From: Prinsepia uniflora
Lineage: Eukaryota; Streptophyta; Magnoliopsida; Rosales; Rosaceae
DNA: 64,000 nt
Assembly (NCBI GenBank): GCA_032719365.1
Contig: CM064866.1
Location: 8,661,781 to 8,725,780 of the forward strand
Direction: 5' to 3'
Of this stretch, positions 46,580 through 58,504 are shown piece after piece. The notes under the pieces were generated by a model that did no database searches, was not told the origin of the DNA, and saw only the letters and a program-made list of their open reading frames with translations. Position numbers and translations under genes: made by a program. The stretch's first letter is position 1; each line of letters starts with the position of its first letter.

Positions 46580-47780
46580 CAATGATGAAAATATCGACAA
46601 TATCGCCGATATATCGGTCGATATGTCGAAAATTTTGGCCGGCGGCAGGTAAGAGAGGGGGGAAAGAAATTGAGCGAAATATCGACATTTTTCCTTGTTT
46701 TAAGCTCATCGATCTCTTTATTTCATTAAAACGATCGAGATAGGAATAACTTTCATGAAAATCGGACGTAAAACGACAGAGTTACAGTCGGGTCATGCCG
46801 CGCGGGTCAAAAAACCCGAATTGCAGACCCGCGCGAGGAGGAAGAAGACTGTTTTGAATCCTGTACGTATGCTTTATATATTAGTTGCTTTCTTAAATTT
46901 ACAACTTGGTTGGTTAGTTGAGTTGGTGTGACTGCTTTTCATTAAAAGCATTCCTGCGCCTCCTCTTGGGTTCGAACCCCTTTGTGCCTTTTTGTTTGTT
47001 TGTTTTTTTTTTCATTTATTCTTTATTAATTTGAACTATATTTTTCATTTATTTCTTGTTTTGAACTATATTTATCATTTTTTCCAATTTTAAATATATC
47101 AATCATTTCCAATTTTAAATATATCAATCCTTTCCAATTTTAAATCATTTATTCTTTATTAATTTGAACTATATTTTTTATTTATGCCTTATTTTAAACT
47201 ATATTTTTCATTTATTTCTTATTTTGCACTATATTTATCATTTTCCTTATTTTGAACTATATTTATCATTTTTTCCAATTTTAAATATATCAATCCTTTC
47301 CAATTTTAAATATATCAATCATTTTCAATTTTTGAACAAAGATAGACTCTATTTTTTTTTTATCCTTTTTCCAATTTTAAATATATTTACTAATTTTATA
47401 ATTTTTCTTCCATTCAAATTTTTTTATGCTTATTGTTATGTTTTTAATTATATTAACATTCAATTATAATAATTCACTTCAATTTATATTTATGTTTATA
47501 TTTTTATATTACTAGTAATCGGCAGAACTCTATTGTATCATATTATTCATCATATATTTATTATATTAAAGTCATTTTATAGTTTTTATTAGTCCTTTAT
47601 AACCATAATTGGGTACTTAAGTTTTTTTTAAAGTTTCATTCAAAATTTCCAAATTTTGGATCGAATTTCCGTCATTTTTGTTGACCGTAAACGATATCGA
47701 TATCGATATCGATATTTGAGGCGAGATATTCGTAAATTTGACTAGCGATATATCCGTCGATATCGATATTTCAATCCTTG
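46580..47780. mobile_element. Non-autonomous TIR element (hAT-like), 1201 bp, TSD AACCCATG
   Basis: The 8-bp sequence AACCCATG lies on both sides (46572-46579 and 47781-47788). The ends form imperfect inverted repeats: left CAATGATGAAAATATCGAC, right (reverse complement) CAAGGATTGAAATATCGAT, continuing through GATATATCG blocks for about 40 bp. An 8-bp duplication fits hAT elements, but the superfamily is inferred. The interior has a tRNA-like segment (46908-46985), a CGCGCGGGTC-type GC patch near 46800 and a degenerate AT-rich array (47035-47400). There is no transposase. Confidence 0.75.
46908..46985 (+). other. tRNA-like module (A and B box) inside the TIR element
   Basis: A-box-like TTAGTTGAGTTGG (46914-46926) is followed by a hairpin TGCTT/AAGCA with a 7-base loop TTCATTA, which would put CAT in the anticodon position. 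A perfect B box GGTTCGAACCC (46969-46979) follows, then T-runs. Acceptor-stem pairing is not evident, so this looks like a decayed tRNA or SINE head rather than a functional tRNA gene. Confidence 0.5.
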
Positions 47781-47788
47781 AACCCATG

Positions 47789-48768
47789 TGCCTCTAGATT
47801 CAGTTCTGCCCAAGTCCATGTAGAAACTTCATCATCCCCAGCTTCAAGCGGTGCCCAAGTCCAAGTGGCCTTCATCTTCTTCCACTAGGGAATCAGTGAT
47901 TTCCTTTGGCTCTCTATTTCCAATCGAAGAAGCCAATTCCACCATGGTGGTATGGACCTTTGCTCTAGATATAGTTGAACAAACTCCTCTTTTTTTCTTT
48001 TTCTTTTTCCTTCGACTCCCCGTTACCTTTAATTAACTGATTTGTGCGCTCTTTGATGTTCTATTTCTTTGCCCTTTGTGAGACTTGAAATGACTGAAAA
48101 ATTTTGTTTTATTGCTATCTCTTATAGGTATTCATGGTTGTTTGCAAACTGATAATCATAAACTTGTTGTGTTCGGCTCTGCATAAAAAAATTGTTTTCA
48201 TCATTTCCAAGCTTCTTGCCAATTTCAAGGTTTTCTCTGTTTGAACATTTGGTTTTTATGCTTTGCAGTCTTTAACTCAGTATCCATTATCCAATTTGTA
48301 TGTGTTAATTTGTGTTTGCTATGTTGTGCTATCTAAAACTCAGTACCCTTGATCCGATTCTTGTATGTTAAAACGTTATTGGTTTGGGATTGTTAATTAA
48401 TTTTTATGTAGTTAGGATTAGAATCTCAACCATGTTGAAGTTTTGTTACTTATGAGAAATATTACAACGTCAAATTAGTCAAATAGCTTGGTTTAGTTTT
48501 TCTGATTGATTATGTTGATTCAATTAGATGCTTTCATGTTAGCTTGAAGATCTTTTAATGTGTTACTTTGCAGGACCTTTAGCATGTTCAGCAGAGCTGA
48601 TTATGTCAGGTTGAAGTTAGAGAATCGGATTGTTCCGGATGGTGTGAATGCTAAGATAATAAGATGTGTGAACTTGTAAAACTCTAGTTTGTGTTCTAGT
48701 ATATTGGTTCATGATGCTTAGGATAATAATTAGGTCTAATTATCATGTTATATCTTTCATTATGGCAG
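47789..48768. other. Unassigned DNA with possible exon-like fragments
   Basis: Continues the sequence interrupted by the TIR element. At 48590-48660, after a CAG, a frame reads FSMFSRADYVRLKLENRIVP, which looks protein-like but which I do not recognise. The rest is T-rich, as in plant introns. Together with the MTPC4-like exons downstream it may be captured gene sequence. Confidence 0.4.
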
Positions 48769-49246
48769 TTATGGATATATACTCAAAGGAAAGATTTATC
48801 TAGTCTTTGATATCTGCTGTTGGTATCTTTTGTCTTGGTTCTGGTGCGACTATTGTTCATGGAGTTCAAAACTTGTGGACTAAACAGGTTAATGTGTAAT
48901 TTAATTTTAGCTTGGAAACTTTTGTTATTCAAATTCCTATCTTCAATTTCTCATCCTTACGACATCAGTTATGCTCGTAAATTCAACTACAATTTGATTG
49001 AATTATTTGCATCTTCCGCAGCCTCTTCCAAATATCCACTATGCAGCTCTTGTGATTGGTGGTTCATTTGTTATTGAAGGTACAACTCACTGATTATGTT
49101 TTTAGGATTATTGCATTCATTCTGCATGTGCTTCTCTTCTTGTTGCCATACAAGCTGTCAAGAAGGGTGTAGCTGCTGAGGGAATGAAATTGAGAGACTT
49201 TATATGGCGTGGCCATGATCCCACATCTGTTGCAGTCATGACGCAG
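48769..49246 (+). pseudogene. MTPC4-like (cation diffusion facilitator, SLC30A9 type) pseudogene fragment, three exons
   Basis: Exon-like pieces at 48769-48887, 49022-49079 and 49128-49246 read SLISAVGIFCLGSGATIVHG, PLPNIHYAALVIGGSFVIEG and IQAVKKGVAAEGMKLRDFIW with RGHDPTSVAVMT. These match the membrane-domain part of plant metal tolerance protein C4, whose CDF family moves divalent cations such as zinc. Lesions are a 4-bp TATA insertion after TATGGATA (about 48775), a TAG replacing the expected TGG (SKERFI, stop, SLIS), and loss of the third exon's acceptor (TGCAT where TGCAG is expected, 49124-49127). The pieces upstream and downstream that a full gene needs are not seen. It lies beside, and possibly inside, a CACTA element, which suggests gene capture. 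Confidence 0.82.
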
Positions 49247-49813
49247 GTAATTCACTGAGTCTCTGTTGCTTTTCTTACCTTTCGTTGTTGGAACTCGTTT
49301 GTTTCTTTGATTGTCTGTGAATGGATCAGAATATTGAAATGGAGAAATAATTAGTTGTAAAAGAAAGGGAAAAAATGAAAATATCATTAGAGGCAATTAG
49401 TAGTATATTGATTCGAATAACTGATTCAAAATCTGAAATTAGGACTATCTAGGTGGCAGTGAAGGATTCTATGCTCGTTCTGCTCTTCGAGACTACCTTG
49501 ATACTTTGCTAACTTGTTCAGGCAAAGTTGTTTCACCATGGAAACTTGTTTGTGCTTAAACTTTGATGAAGGACATCACAAAGTAATGATAATGGTGCAG
49601 CTGTGGGATCAAACTCCAATAGAAATGTAGGTAATATATACATGGATTATGTAAAAAATCTCCTTGATGTTCATGCATTTTGCCTTGCTATTTAGCTTTT
49701 GATCTCTATGCATAGTTCTGGGCTAGGGGCTGGTTTGTAGCTCCAGCCGTGCTTAAGCAGGTGTTCTTGCTTGATACATGTGAGGATAGTTGCCAATTAT
49801 GAATTGATGTTCA
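49247..49813. other. Unassigned DNA left of CACTA element Z
   Basis: A frame near 49450-49550 reads YLGGSEGFYARSALRDYLDT, which is protein-like but not recognised and not the expected next MTPC4 exon. The rest shows no feature. TCA at 49811-49813 is the candidate left target duplication of element Z. Confidence 0.4.
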
Positions 49814-49839
49814 CACTACACCAAAAGAGGGTTTTTAGG

Positions 49840-50350
49840 GCGCGTAATGCACGCCCTAAAAAGGTTTTTAGGGCGCGCAGCCGCACGCTTTAAAAAGCCA
49901 TACCGTAAAAAACGCTTATTATTCGAGGCATACATTGTGCGCCTTAAATACTAATGGTCAAGGCGTGCATGACGGGCCCTAATTTCTCTTTTAAGGAGCG
50001 CACTGCACGCCCTAATTACTCTTTTAAGGCACTTACGGCACGCCCTAAATACTATATTTAAGGCGCGCGGTGTGCGCCCTAAAAATAATTCCCGCCAAAA
50101 CATTTAAGACGCACATTGCACGCCTTAAAAGATTTTCATACGATTTATGAAGGCGCACACTGCACGCCCTGAAAACTTTGGCGCCATATATTGAAGGCAT
50201 GTTTTGCACGCCCTAAAAACAATTCCCGCCAAAACATTTAAGATGCACAATGCACGCCTTAAAAAATTTTCATACAACTTATGAAGGCGCACATTGCACG
50301 CCTTGAAACATTTGGCGCCATCTATTCAAGGCATGCTTTGCACGCCCTCA
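49840..50350. repeat. Left subterminal palindromic repeat array of CACTA Z
   Basis: I count about 13 copies of a 22-28 bp unit of the form AAGGCGNRCANTGCACGCCTT, flanked by T and A runs, each able to form a short hairpin. Examples are TTTAGGGCGCGTAATGCACG and TTTAAGACGCACATTGCACG. In CACTA elements such subterminal repeats are TnpA-binding sites. Confidence 0.88.
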
Positions 50351-51183
50351 TTGGAATTATTTTTTTTAGACCTCCATTTAGTAATTCTTTCAAATTCCAT
50401 TTGTAAAGTCAATACTTGGTACATATCATATACTAGATTCAATAAGAATCAATTTACACATACGTATTCAATAGAAAAGAAAATTTATCAACACTGATAG
50501 AGAATAATTCGTAGATCACAACTTGACAAAGAAAACTAGCATAAATTATACTTATCATATCATCTCAACGTACACTTATCCAAATTTCCAAAACCCAAAA
50601 AGATCTATAACGAAAAAAATTTCAAATAAAAATTCAAGATTGTTAAAAAGAAAATACTAAATTCTTCCATAAATATATACCAAGTCACTATTTGCAAGTT
50701 CTTCCTCTTAATCCTTCATGTGTATTCTGCATCAACTTCCTTTTTTCATACAAAATCATTCCCTGAACATATGTTAACTCTTGCAACATTATTATGAATA
50801 AACAAGCTTAGTTTCACATTCACAAAATGAGTTCCAAATGAATGTGAAGAAAATGTGAAATTTATGACAATTTACAGTATGGGTTAATAGCATAGGATTC
50901 ATTTTGCTTGTTTTCGTGCAAGAGAGCAGAATAATGCAGCTAATCCTATAATTCATAGTTACATAAGCATCATCCCATCTTAACAACTTGCAATATTGAA
51001 GATGAAGGCATGTTGATAACAAAAAATATATAGAAATACAACTCTTAGAATATTAAACTTGCCTTATGTGATAAAACTTTCTTTCGTAGGTTTTTGACAA
51101 AGATGGCAATTAGAGAACCTGCAAAAATTTACAGCACCTAGATGAAAAATGACCTCTATAAGCCAATAATACAATTGTATTTA
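50351..51183. other. AT-rich DNA between the subterminal array and the TnpA-like gene
   Basis: No gene recognised. It probably holds the 3' UTR of the minus-strand TnpA-like gene. Short frames on either strand have no domain. Confidence 0.5.
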
Positions 51184-53267
51184 TTAGTGATTACGTATAG
51201 GAGAGATAATTACCTCTATGTCATCAATAGGCCAAGCAAATGTACTGCCTAATGCGTCACGAATCAAAAAAAATTCTCGTGTTGGTCGATACATAGGCGC
51301 ATCGTCATCTAGTACATCGTGCACTGCCACTTTCCAACAATTTTTTCCAATAGGCACAAAATGAGCCAATGCAGTAGGATCAGTCGATATAATCTCACCT
51401 AATGCAACAACTTCATGATTTGTTCTAGCCCAGTTCATTAATTTACAAGTTCTTCCCTCCTTAGGAGACTGAGCACTTGCACCATTCCCATTGCTTTGTG
51501 TCCTCGGATTAGCAGACTGAGACAAACTTCTAGATTTCTTTGCTTTGCTTTGAGACCTATCAGTAGCAGAATCTTGAAAACTTGAACTTTCTTTTTCCTG
51601 TAATATTAATATAAATTACAAGAAAAATAGAGTTTCATCATGTGTGTCTTCTATGTTGGTACTAATTATAGTTCTTTCTAATAACAAGCAAATGTAATGA
51701 TCAAAAACTGATAAACACTTACAGAATCATTCCCCCTTTTGTCTAGCCGGGCAATTAGATCTCTTACCACGACTCTCAAGTCCACCACCTCATTTTCTAA
51801 CACATGGAATGCATCACGTATATGTCTGTGGCCATCTACTTTTGAAGGTGTTGCACCAAACCCAAGCCCTCTCACTCGTCCACGTGGATCAGGACCTAAT
51901 ATCTTTGCAATAGCATCATCTTTAATAGAGGAAGATGTTCATTCAGTCTTATATTTTTTTCACTTGTTTTTGGAATACATAATTGTAAGAATAAGCACTA
52001 CGATACAACAATCCCAACAAAACACATAATCAAACAACATATATTTTTACCACTATCTCCGGCTCCTCAACTTCTACATCATCACCATTATCATTCATCC
52101 TTTTCTTTTTTGTTGTGTACCCTTCAATCCAAATATCAGATCTTGATACTCCCTGAGTTGAGTCACTTTTTTGAATCTAAAAATGTAATTGTTTCAAACG
52201 TTTGTTCTATATAAACAATACCATACCATTTCATTTCATCACAAAACTAAGATAAAAAATAAACCATACCATTTCATCCTCTAAGCGAGCAAAGCCTTTA
52301 CGACTTGTTCTATGCACTAGATTTTGCTTTCCACGCATCTCTTTGAACTTTTTAGACTTTTCCTATGCAAAGAAACAAATATACACAGTTCAAGATTGTA
52401 ATTGTCATCATTAAACTTGCATTTCACAACACCATACCTTATTTGATGGTGAGTTCTGTTTTTTGATAAATGACAACCATTCTTCCATAGAATGAATGTT
52501 GTCTGGTTTTTACAGGGCAGCAGGCTGTGGTAAGCCAATTTCTTTAGCTTTCACCATAACGTTTTTCAACAACCTATATCGATAATCTCGCCAATGCTTT
52601 CCTAACTTTCTGAAAACGTAGTTCTTGCGACATTCATCAACAATGAACTTTTGCTGCAAATTAATAAATGTTGTGTTAGAATAAAATTAGCAATAAATAA
52701 TGGATTTTGTGTGTGAAGGTTATATATAAATTACCAAGATAAGTTCCCATAGTTGATTTTGATAAGCCTTTGAAAGTTTTCCCCAGCTTTCCACATTTAT
52801 TGGTAGTAGCTCTCTTGCTGTGATACCAAGGAAGGATGCAAACTTTGATGCATTTTTCCTAATTGGTTGGCCGTTGTGATTAAATTCCACTAGAAGAGAA
52901 GTCTCTTTTTCTTTTCCTTTGTTCATATTCAGCATTTTTGCCTTACCCCTAACTTTCTTTGAACTTTCTGAGTTGGAGGCATTTTCAACTCTTTGTTGAT
53001 TAGGTTCTACAATGGGTGGCACTTCATTTCCATTAGGTTGTTCGTCTGTTATTCGTATTGCCCCATTGTGTCCTTGCCTAGTTTCAATAATAGCGGATGC
53101 AATAGCAGCTAATCTCTGTTTCTTTGCTCTTCTGCTGCCCTTTTTTGAACTCTTCATAAATCAAATGGAAGTGGTTAGTGTTTTCAATATGCATTTTAAA
53201 CTATACACATTCTATTTATCAATGAAATTTAAGAGTGAAAGTTATAACTAACCTCACAACCAGACAT
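51184..53267 (-). pseudogene. TnpA-like protein of CACTA Z (Ptta/En/Spm plant transposase type)
   Basis: The proposed minus-strand exons keep reading phase throughout: 53253-53267 (MSGCE), 52735-53151, 52438-52653, 52270-52362, 52051-52176, 51723-51947 and 51184-51597 (stop TAA 51184-51186). The protein has a basic, low-complexity N-terminus (KKGSRRAKKQ), a conserved-looking middle (WGKLSKAYQNQLW; FIVDECRKNYVFRKLGKHWR; DPRGRVRGLGFG) and a predicted coiled stretch (HVLENEVVDLRVVVRDLIAR), the usual plan of PF03004-type proteins. Its C-terminus resembles the part that follows in CACTA second ORFs. In-frame stops lie at 52510-52512 (TAA) and, if the 51948 acceptor is right, at 51939-51941 (TGA). 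It lies about 440 bp from the TNP2 gene, same strand. TnpA-like proteins bind subterminal repeats. Confidence 0.78.
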
Positions 53268-53705
53268 GATTAGGCTTGAATGATTATAGCCTGCAAAGGA
53301 AAAAAAAGCAGTAATGTGTATGCTACCAAGTGAAAGCATATAACAAACATCATCCATATTAACTCCTTGCTAAAACATACATAATTAAATAACTTACCAA
53401 AACCCCATTCAAATGACAAAAGCAAAAAACCAAAACGATCCATATAGTGGCATCAATATTCAACCATTTCCAACCATTATCACACATTATATAAACGTAA
53501 AACCCAATATAATACAAACTAAGATGGAACAAATTCACATCCCAGCACACATTAGCATTGATGAAATGTAAGAAATGAGATTGCAGAAAAAAATGGACAC
53601 TAGTTAATTTCATGAACCCAAAAGCAGCAACAATATATGAACAGTTTAGTACTGTTACTGGCCCTAAAACATAAGTTGGACATTGCATCAGTTATTTCTG
53701 CAACG

Positions 53706-56700
53706 TCAGTCTTCATTGTATGTTATGGCATCTTCATCGCGTCTTACAAAATCCTCTTCATCCAAGTTTAGTTGTGACATCTCTAAAGGTGCAGGTGGCA
53801 TGTAATCATTCCCATCAACTTTTTCAAACTCATAAACCCCTCTTGGTGGTGCTTTAAGTACAGAATACCAATTTGAATCGTCATCTGCTCTCAAATAAAA
53901 AACTTGCTTTGCTTGTGAAGCTAATATGAATGGATCATTCTGAAATTGTTGCTGCCCTTGGTGGAGATTTACTAGCATAAGTCCATCTTCAACTCTAATA
54001 CCAGTTCTTATGTTTGCCCAATCACACCAAAGGAGAGGAACCTTAAATTTTCTATAGTCTAGCAAGATAATATCTGTAATAACACCACAGTATGCTACGT
54101 TTCCAACTACTTGTGAAGTGTCTCTCGCACTTGCCCTGCACATAGTTTCTGCTTCAAGGAAAACACCACTATTTTGTGTACTGATCTTAGCATCTCTTGT
54201 GTGGAACCGATGTCAATTGATAATGAGACCTGAATAAGAGAGTACATATGTTCTGGGTCCACATCCAAGCCATTTCACTATATCTGACATGTCATGCCCT
54301 TCATCTATCCTAACCTTCTTTGCTAGTCATTCAATGAATGTTTCCATGTGCTTCTTTATCAGAAGACTTTCACATCTCCTAAGACGAGTGTCTGCAAATT
54401 TAAGTTCCTGTAGGTGCTTTCTGCAAGAAAGTAAAAACATTCAATAACATTGGACTGTGTGAATCAATATAATACAAGGTATTGATAAATTTGAGTCTTA
54501 CTCTCGATATGGCTCTATTTCAGGGGTATTCTCCAACACATAGAGATGAGCAACGTCAAACATGGTAGAAGGTAATGTTTTCAACGTTCCTTTACCAATT
54601 GGTTTCCCTCCATTTATTGTTTCAACTTCATAATCCTCACCATCGGCATAAGGTTGCTCAACGAGTGTTGCTGGTTGTGTCATATAATCACTACAATAAC
54701 TCGTGCACTCTTTTGCTAAAACCTTTTCAGTCATGCATCCTTCAGGATTTGAACGGTTTTTCACATACCCTTTGAGTTCCTTCATAAACCTAAATCCCAA
54801 TTTCCATTATAACTATAACTATCATCTCTAGGACTATCGGTAATTGGAATTGTAAAATTGAAAAGAAAAATTCGAAAATTACCTTTCAAATGGGTACATC
54901 CACCGAAATTGTGTATGGCCACCAATTCGAGCTTCTTGTCCAAGATGAATTGTTAAGTGAAGCATAATCGTAAAGAAATATTGGGGGAAAAACCTTTCAA
55001 GCATACACATGGTCTCTGCTACTTCATTTTCAAGGTGTTCCAACATATTTATGTCAATAACTCTGACATATTGCATTGAAAAATGCACAGAGTCTAAGCA
55101 ATGCAACCCTTGGACCTTTTTCCAGAAGTCCTCTTAACAATGCGGGAAACACTTGTTGTATTAGGATGTGATAATCATGGGACTTGAGGCTTAAAATTTT
55201 GCAATCTCGTAATGATACTCGACTTGCAATGTTAGAGCTATAACCATATGACAATCTTAAATTCAGCAACCGTTTACAAAAAAGTTTCTTCTCTTGCTTC
55301 GATAGCACGAACGGTGCCTTTGAATTTTTAGAACCAGCACCATCATTTTCCGGATGTAAACCCTTTCTAATGCCCATTTCCTTCAAATCCTTCCGTGCCT
55401 TTAAACCATCCTTTGTTTTTCGCTTCATATTCAAAAGTGTGCCAACTCTCATCTCACAAATGTTCTTCTCAATATGCATTACATCCAAATTGTGACTTAG
55501 TAATAATTTCTGCAGCATTGAGACATCACATTAATACTAGTGCTATTTCATCTTAAGAAATGTAGCTTTCAAAAAAATTTTGATTTTGCGAAACGGAAAT
55601 GACTTACATGCCAATATGGTAACTCAAAGAAAATGGATTTCTTTTTCTATGGAGAGCTAACATTAGCTTCCTTATTGTCATGTTCTTCATTTCCATCTTC
55701 TTCACCTATATTTTCTTCAATTGCATCTTTCTTTCTTTTCCCTTTCTTCTTGCTTGCTTTTTCCAAGTTACTGTCAATCGATGAGACCACCTCAAGAACT
55801 TCTGAACCACTTAACACTTTAGGCTTACGTCCATGTTCTTCGTTTCCATCAAACCAAGATTTATTAAATCGAAAACGATGATTGTGAGAAAGAAACCTTC
55901 TATGGCCCATATATGCAAACTTCCTACTGTTACGTAGCCATTTTGAACATGTCTCGACCCCACATACTGGACATGCTTTTCTACCCTTCGTGGAATATTT
56001 AGATAAATTTGCATAAGCTGGAAAATCATTTATCGTCCACATTAGTGCAGCTTTTAAGTTGAATGTTGACTTACTAAATGCATCGTAGGCACTTACACCA
56101 TTAACCCACAACTCCTTCAAATCTTCTATAAGAGGTTCCAAATATACATCTATATTATTTCCTGGCTGCGTTTTTCCGGGGATGAGTAATGTCAACAATA
56201 AATTTTCTTTCGACATACACATAGATGGTGGAAGGTTATACATAACCAAAATGACTGGCCAACAACTATATCTTGAACTAAGATCAGCAAAGGGATTAAA
56301 TCCATCTGAAGAAAGACCAAGTCGGAGACTACGTAGATCCGATGCAAAAGCAGGCCACTGACTATCAATTCTTTTCCATGCCATCGAGTCAACTGGATGG
56401 CACATCACCCCATCCTCACTTTTATTATCGTTATGCCATCTCAGTTGCTTTGAATTTTCAATTGAGCCATACATTCTCTTAAACCTCGGTATGATTGGAA
56501 AGTAACGTAGAACCTTAGAAGGCACTCCTTCGTGAATCCTTTTGGTTCTTCCATTGATTTTCCATCGTGAAGAACCGCATTTTGGGCATACAACCATGTG
56601 CTCTAGTTCCTTTCTGAATAAACAACAATGATTCTCACAAGCATGTATCTTCTCATAACCTAAGTCAAAGGTATTCAGAAATTTTTTTGTTAAGTTTAAA

Positions 56701-57317
56701 GAACGAGGAAGTGTACTATCTTGTGGTAGAAAAGCTCGAAAAATCTGCAAGAGTTCATCAAATGCTTTATCTGTCACACCATGCTTGGCCTTATACTTGT
56801 ATATTATCATTGTAGCCGACATCTTGGTGTAATTACTTCCTGCATATAAAGGAACTTCTGCCTCTTTCACTAAAGAGGCAAGTTCTGACTCTTTTGCTTG
56901 TGAAAAATCCTGAACACATCCTTGAAAGTATGTATCTCTGTACATCCTATATGTGTCTATCATTTCTATCATCTCTGCATCTTCATCTTGGACTGTTACA
57001 CTTGGATCTTCCCCATGTAAGACCCATCTAGTGTATGTCGGATCCATCCCATACATGACCAAGTGGTCATATACTTCTTCAAAATAATGGTGTTGTAGGT
57101 TTAAGCAACGGCTGCAAGGGCATTGGATAGTGTCTAGATGCCCTTTACTTGTTTGAACCATATTAACAAAACGTCTTGCCCCTTCACGATAAGCTTTCGA
57201 CACTCTAAAAATAAATAAATAAACTATTCTTTAATAAAATAATTGCATGTGTTTAGTTTAATTATGTTTATAGAGTTTTGAGATGAACCTGGAAAGGAAA
57301 ACCCATTCTTTATCCAT
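53706..57317 (-). pseudogene. TNP2-type CACTA transposase gene (Transpos_assoc, TNP2, DUF4218, DUF4216)
   Basis: Proposed exons: 57289-57317 (ATG; MDKEWVFLSR is completed by the next exon), 55608-57204, 54893-55509, about 54498-54789, and 53706-about 54413 (stop TGA 53706-53708). The 29-nt first exon gives the classic MDK start. The Transpos_assoc region (CPCSRC, MYGMDPTYTRWVLHG), the zinc-type motif CENHCCLFRKELEHMVVCPK, the TNP2 core (WPVILVMYNLPPSMCM), NLDVMHIEKNICE, a DUF4218 block (HLTIHLGQEARIGGHTQFRW) and DUF4216 (VPLLWCDWANIRTG) follow. Lesions: TAG at 55647-55649 (Trp expected), an extra base near 55069 at the DUF4218 start, TGA at 54327-54329 and TGA at 54213-54215. The transposase cuts at the element ends; this copy looks inactive. 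Confidence 0.9.
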
Positions 57318-58504
57318 GCTAGATGTACTACAGCTGTTAGTTGCACTCGTCTCTAGTTAGTGTTTAAACACCCATACAAAGCATGAACTTCTCAATTAGA
57401 CTTTTCAGATGTCGTCCAGCTTCAGCAAATTGTAACTACATATTCATAAGCATATTTTTCTATGTAAAAGTAGGTACAAAAAGGAGAAAGTTCCACTACT
57501 TGGAGCATTATTAATTCAGATGTTTTAGCATGAAGAATGCAAACATAGAAGAATGCATATGCCCTCGAGCAGTGACATGCATTTACATATGTCACGCTCA
57601 TGATTCTAGAAAAGATGTGGGGTCTAGCTAATTTGGGTCATCTTAAAAGTTTAACCTATCATCAAATGTATGATCCTCCTTCCTCTATTTTTCGTTATTA
57701 AGGTACTTTTTTAATAGAATCTGCATGCATTATATATGGTAATGGGTGCGATAATAAGTCGATGGTCATTAGAGCTTATTAATAAGAGAGCTTATTAATT
57801 AGAGAGTTTATTAATTAGTGCTTAATATAATCTGCATGCATTATATATGGTAATGGGTGCGATAATAAGTCGACGGCCATTAGAGCTTATTAATAAGAGA
57901 GCTTATTAATAAGAGATCTTATTAATTAGAGAGCTTATTAATTAGAGCTTAATTATGAATTGTATTAGCAATATTGTTGCATGATCAGAACAGAAGCATG
58001 GTACGTAGCTTGTGGAAGGTTCATCATAACCCTAAAATCCTAAAATTTGTCACGTGAATCTCAACTACAACCCGTAAAAGAAGAAGAAGGTCAAAATCCA
58101 AGAAATTAAGCCATTCAAAGGGTACAATGGACATGTGTTTCCATGTCCTTTAGCTAGATTAATTAATTAAGCTAATGAGTTCATTAATTAAGCATGATAT
58201 TCAATGGAAAATTATCATCAAAATTGATTAGCTAGAGAGTTGTTTTGCTAGCTGAACATGCCCACCTTCCAAGAACGACGTGCGCAGTGAGATTGATGTA
58301 ACAAAGTTTTATAAAATTTCCAATACAACTTGATTCTTTTTTTTTGGGTCAAGAGCGACCTAGACTACACTTCTCATCTACTGAGTGATCATTACTGAAA
58401 TTTACTGGTTCCTACAAGTATTGCACTGATCATGCAAAGGATCAAGGGTGAGAAAATTATGTGGGGTTAAGAGCCTTCAAATTTACTGGTTTCATTATGC
58501 CAAT
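57318..58504. other. Non-coding upstream part of the transposase gene, with a 111-bp duplication
   Basis: No gene recognised. AATCTGCATGCATTATATAT starts at 57718 and again at 57829, giving a 111-bp tandem duplication with a GAGCTTATTAATAAGAGAG-rich tail repeated internally. It lies on the 5' side of the transposase gene, so transcription leaders or introns may occur here. Confidence 0.6.

Noticed and set aside
49840..50350. Hairpin array considered as a microRNA or small-RNA cluster
   Set aside because: Hairpins are only about 22-28 bp and recur at the other end of the element, as subterminal transposase-binding repeats do.
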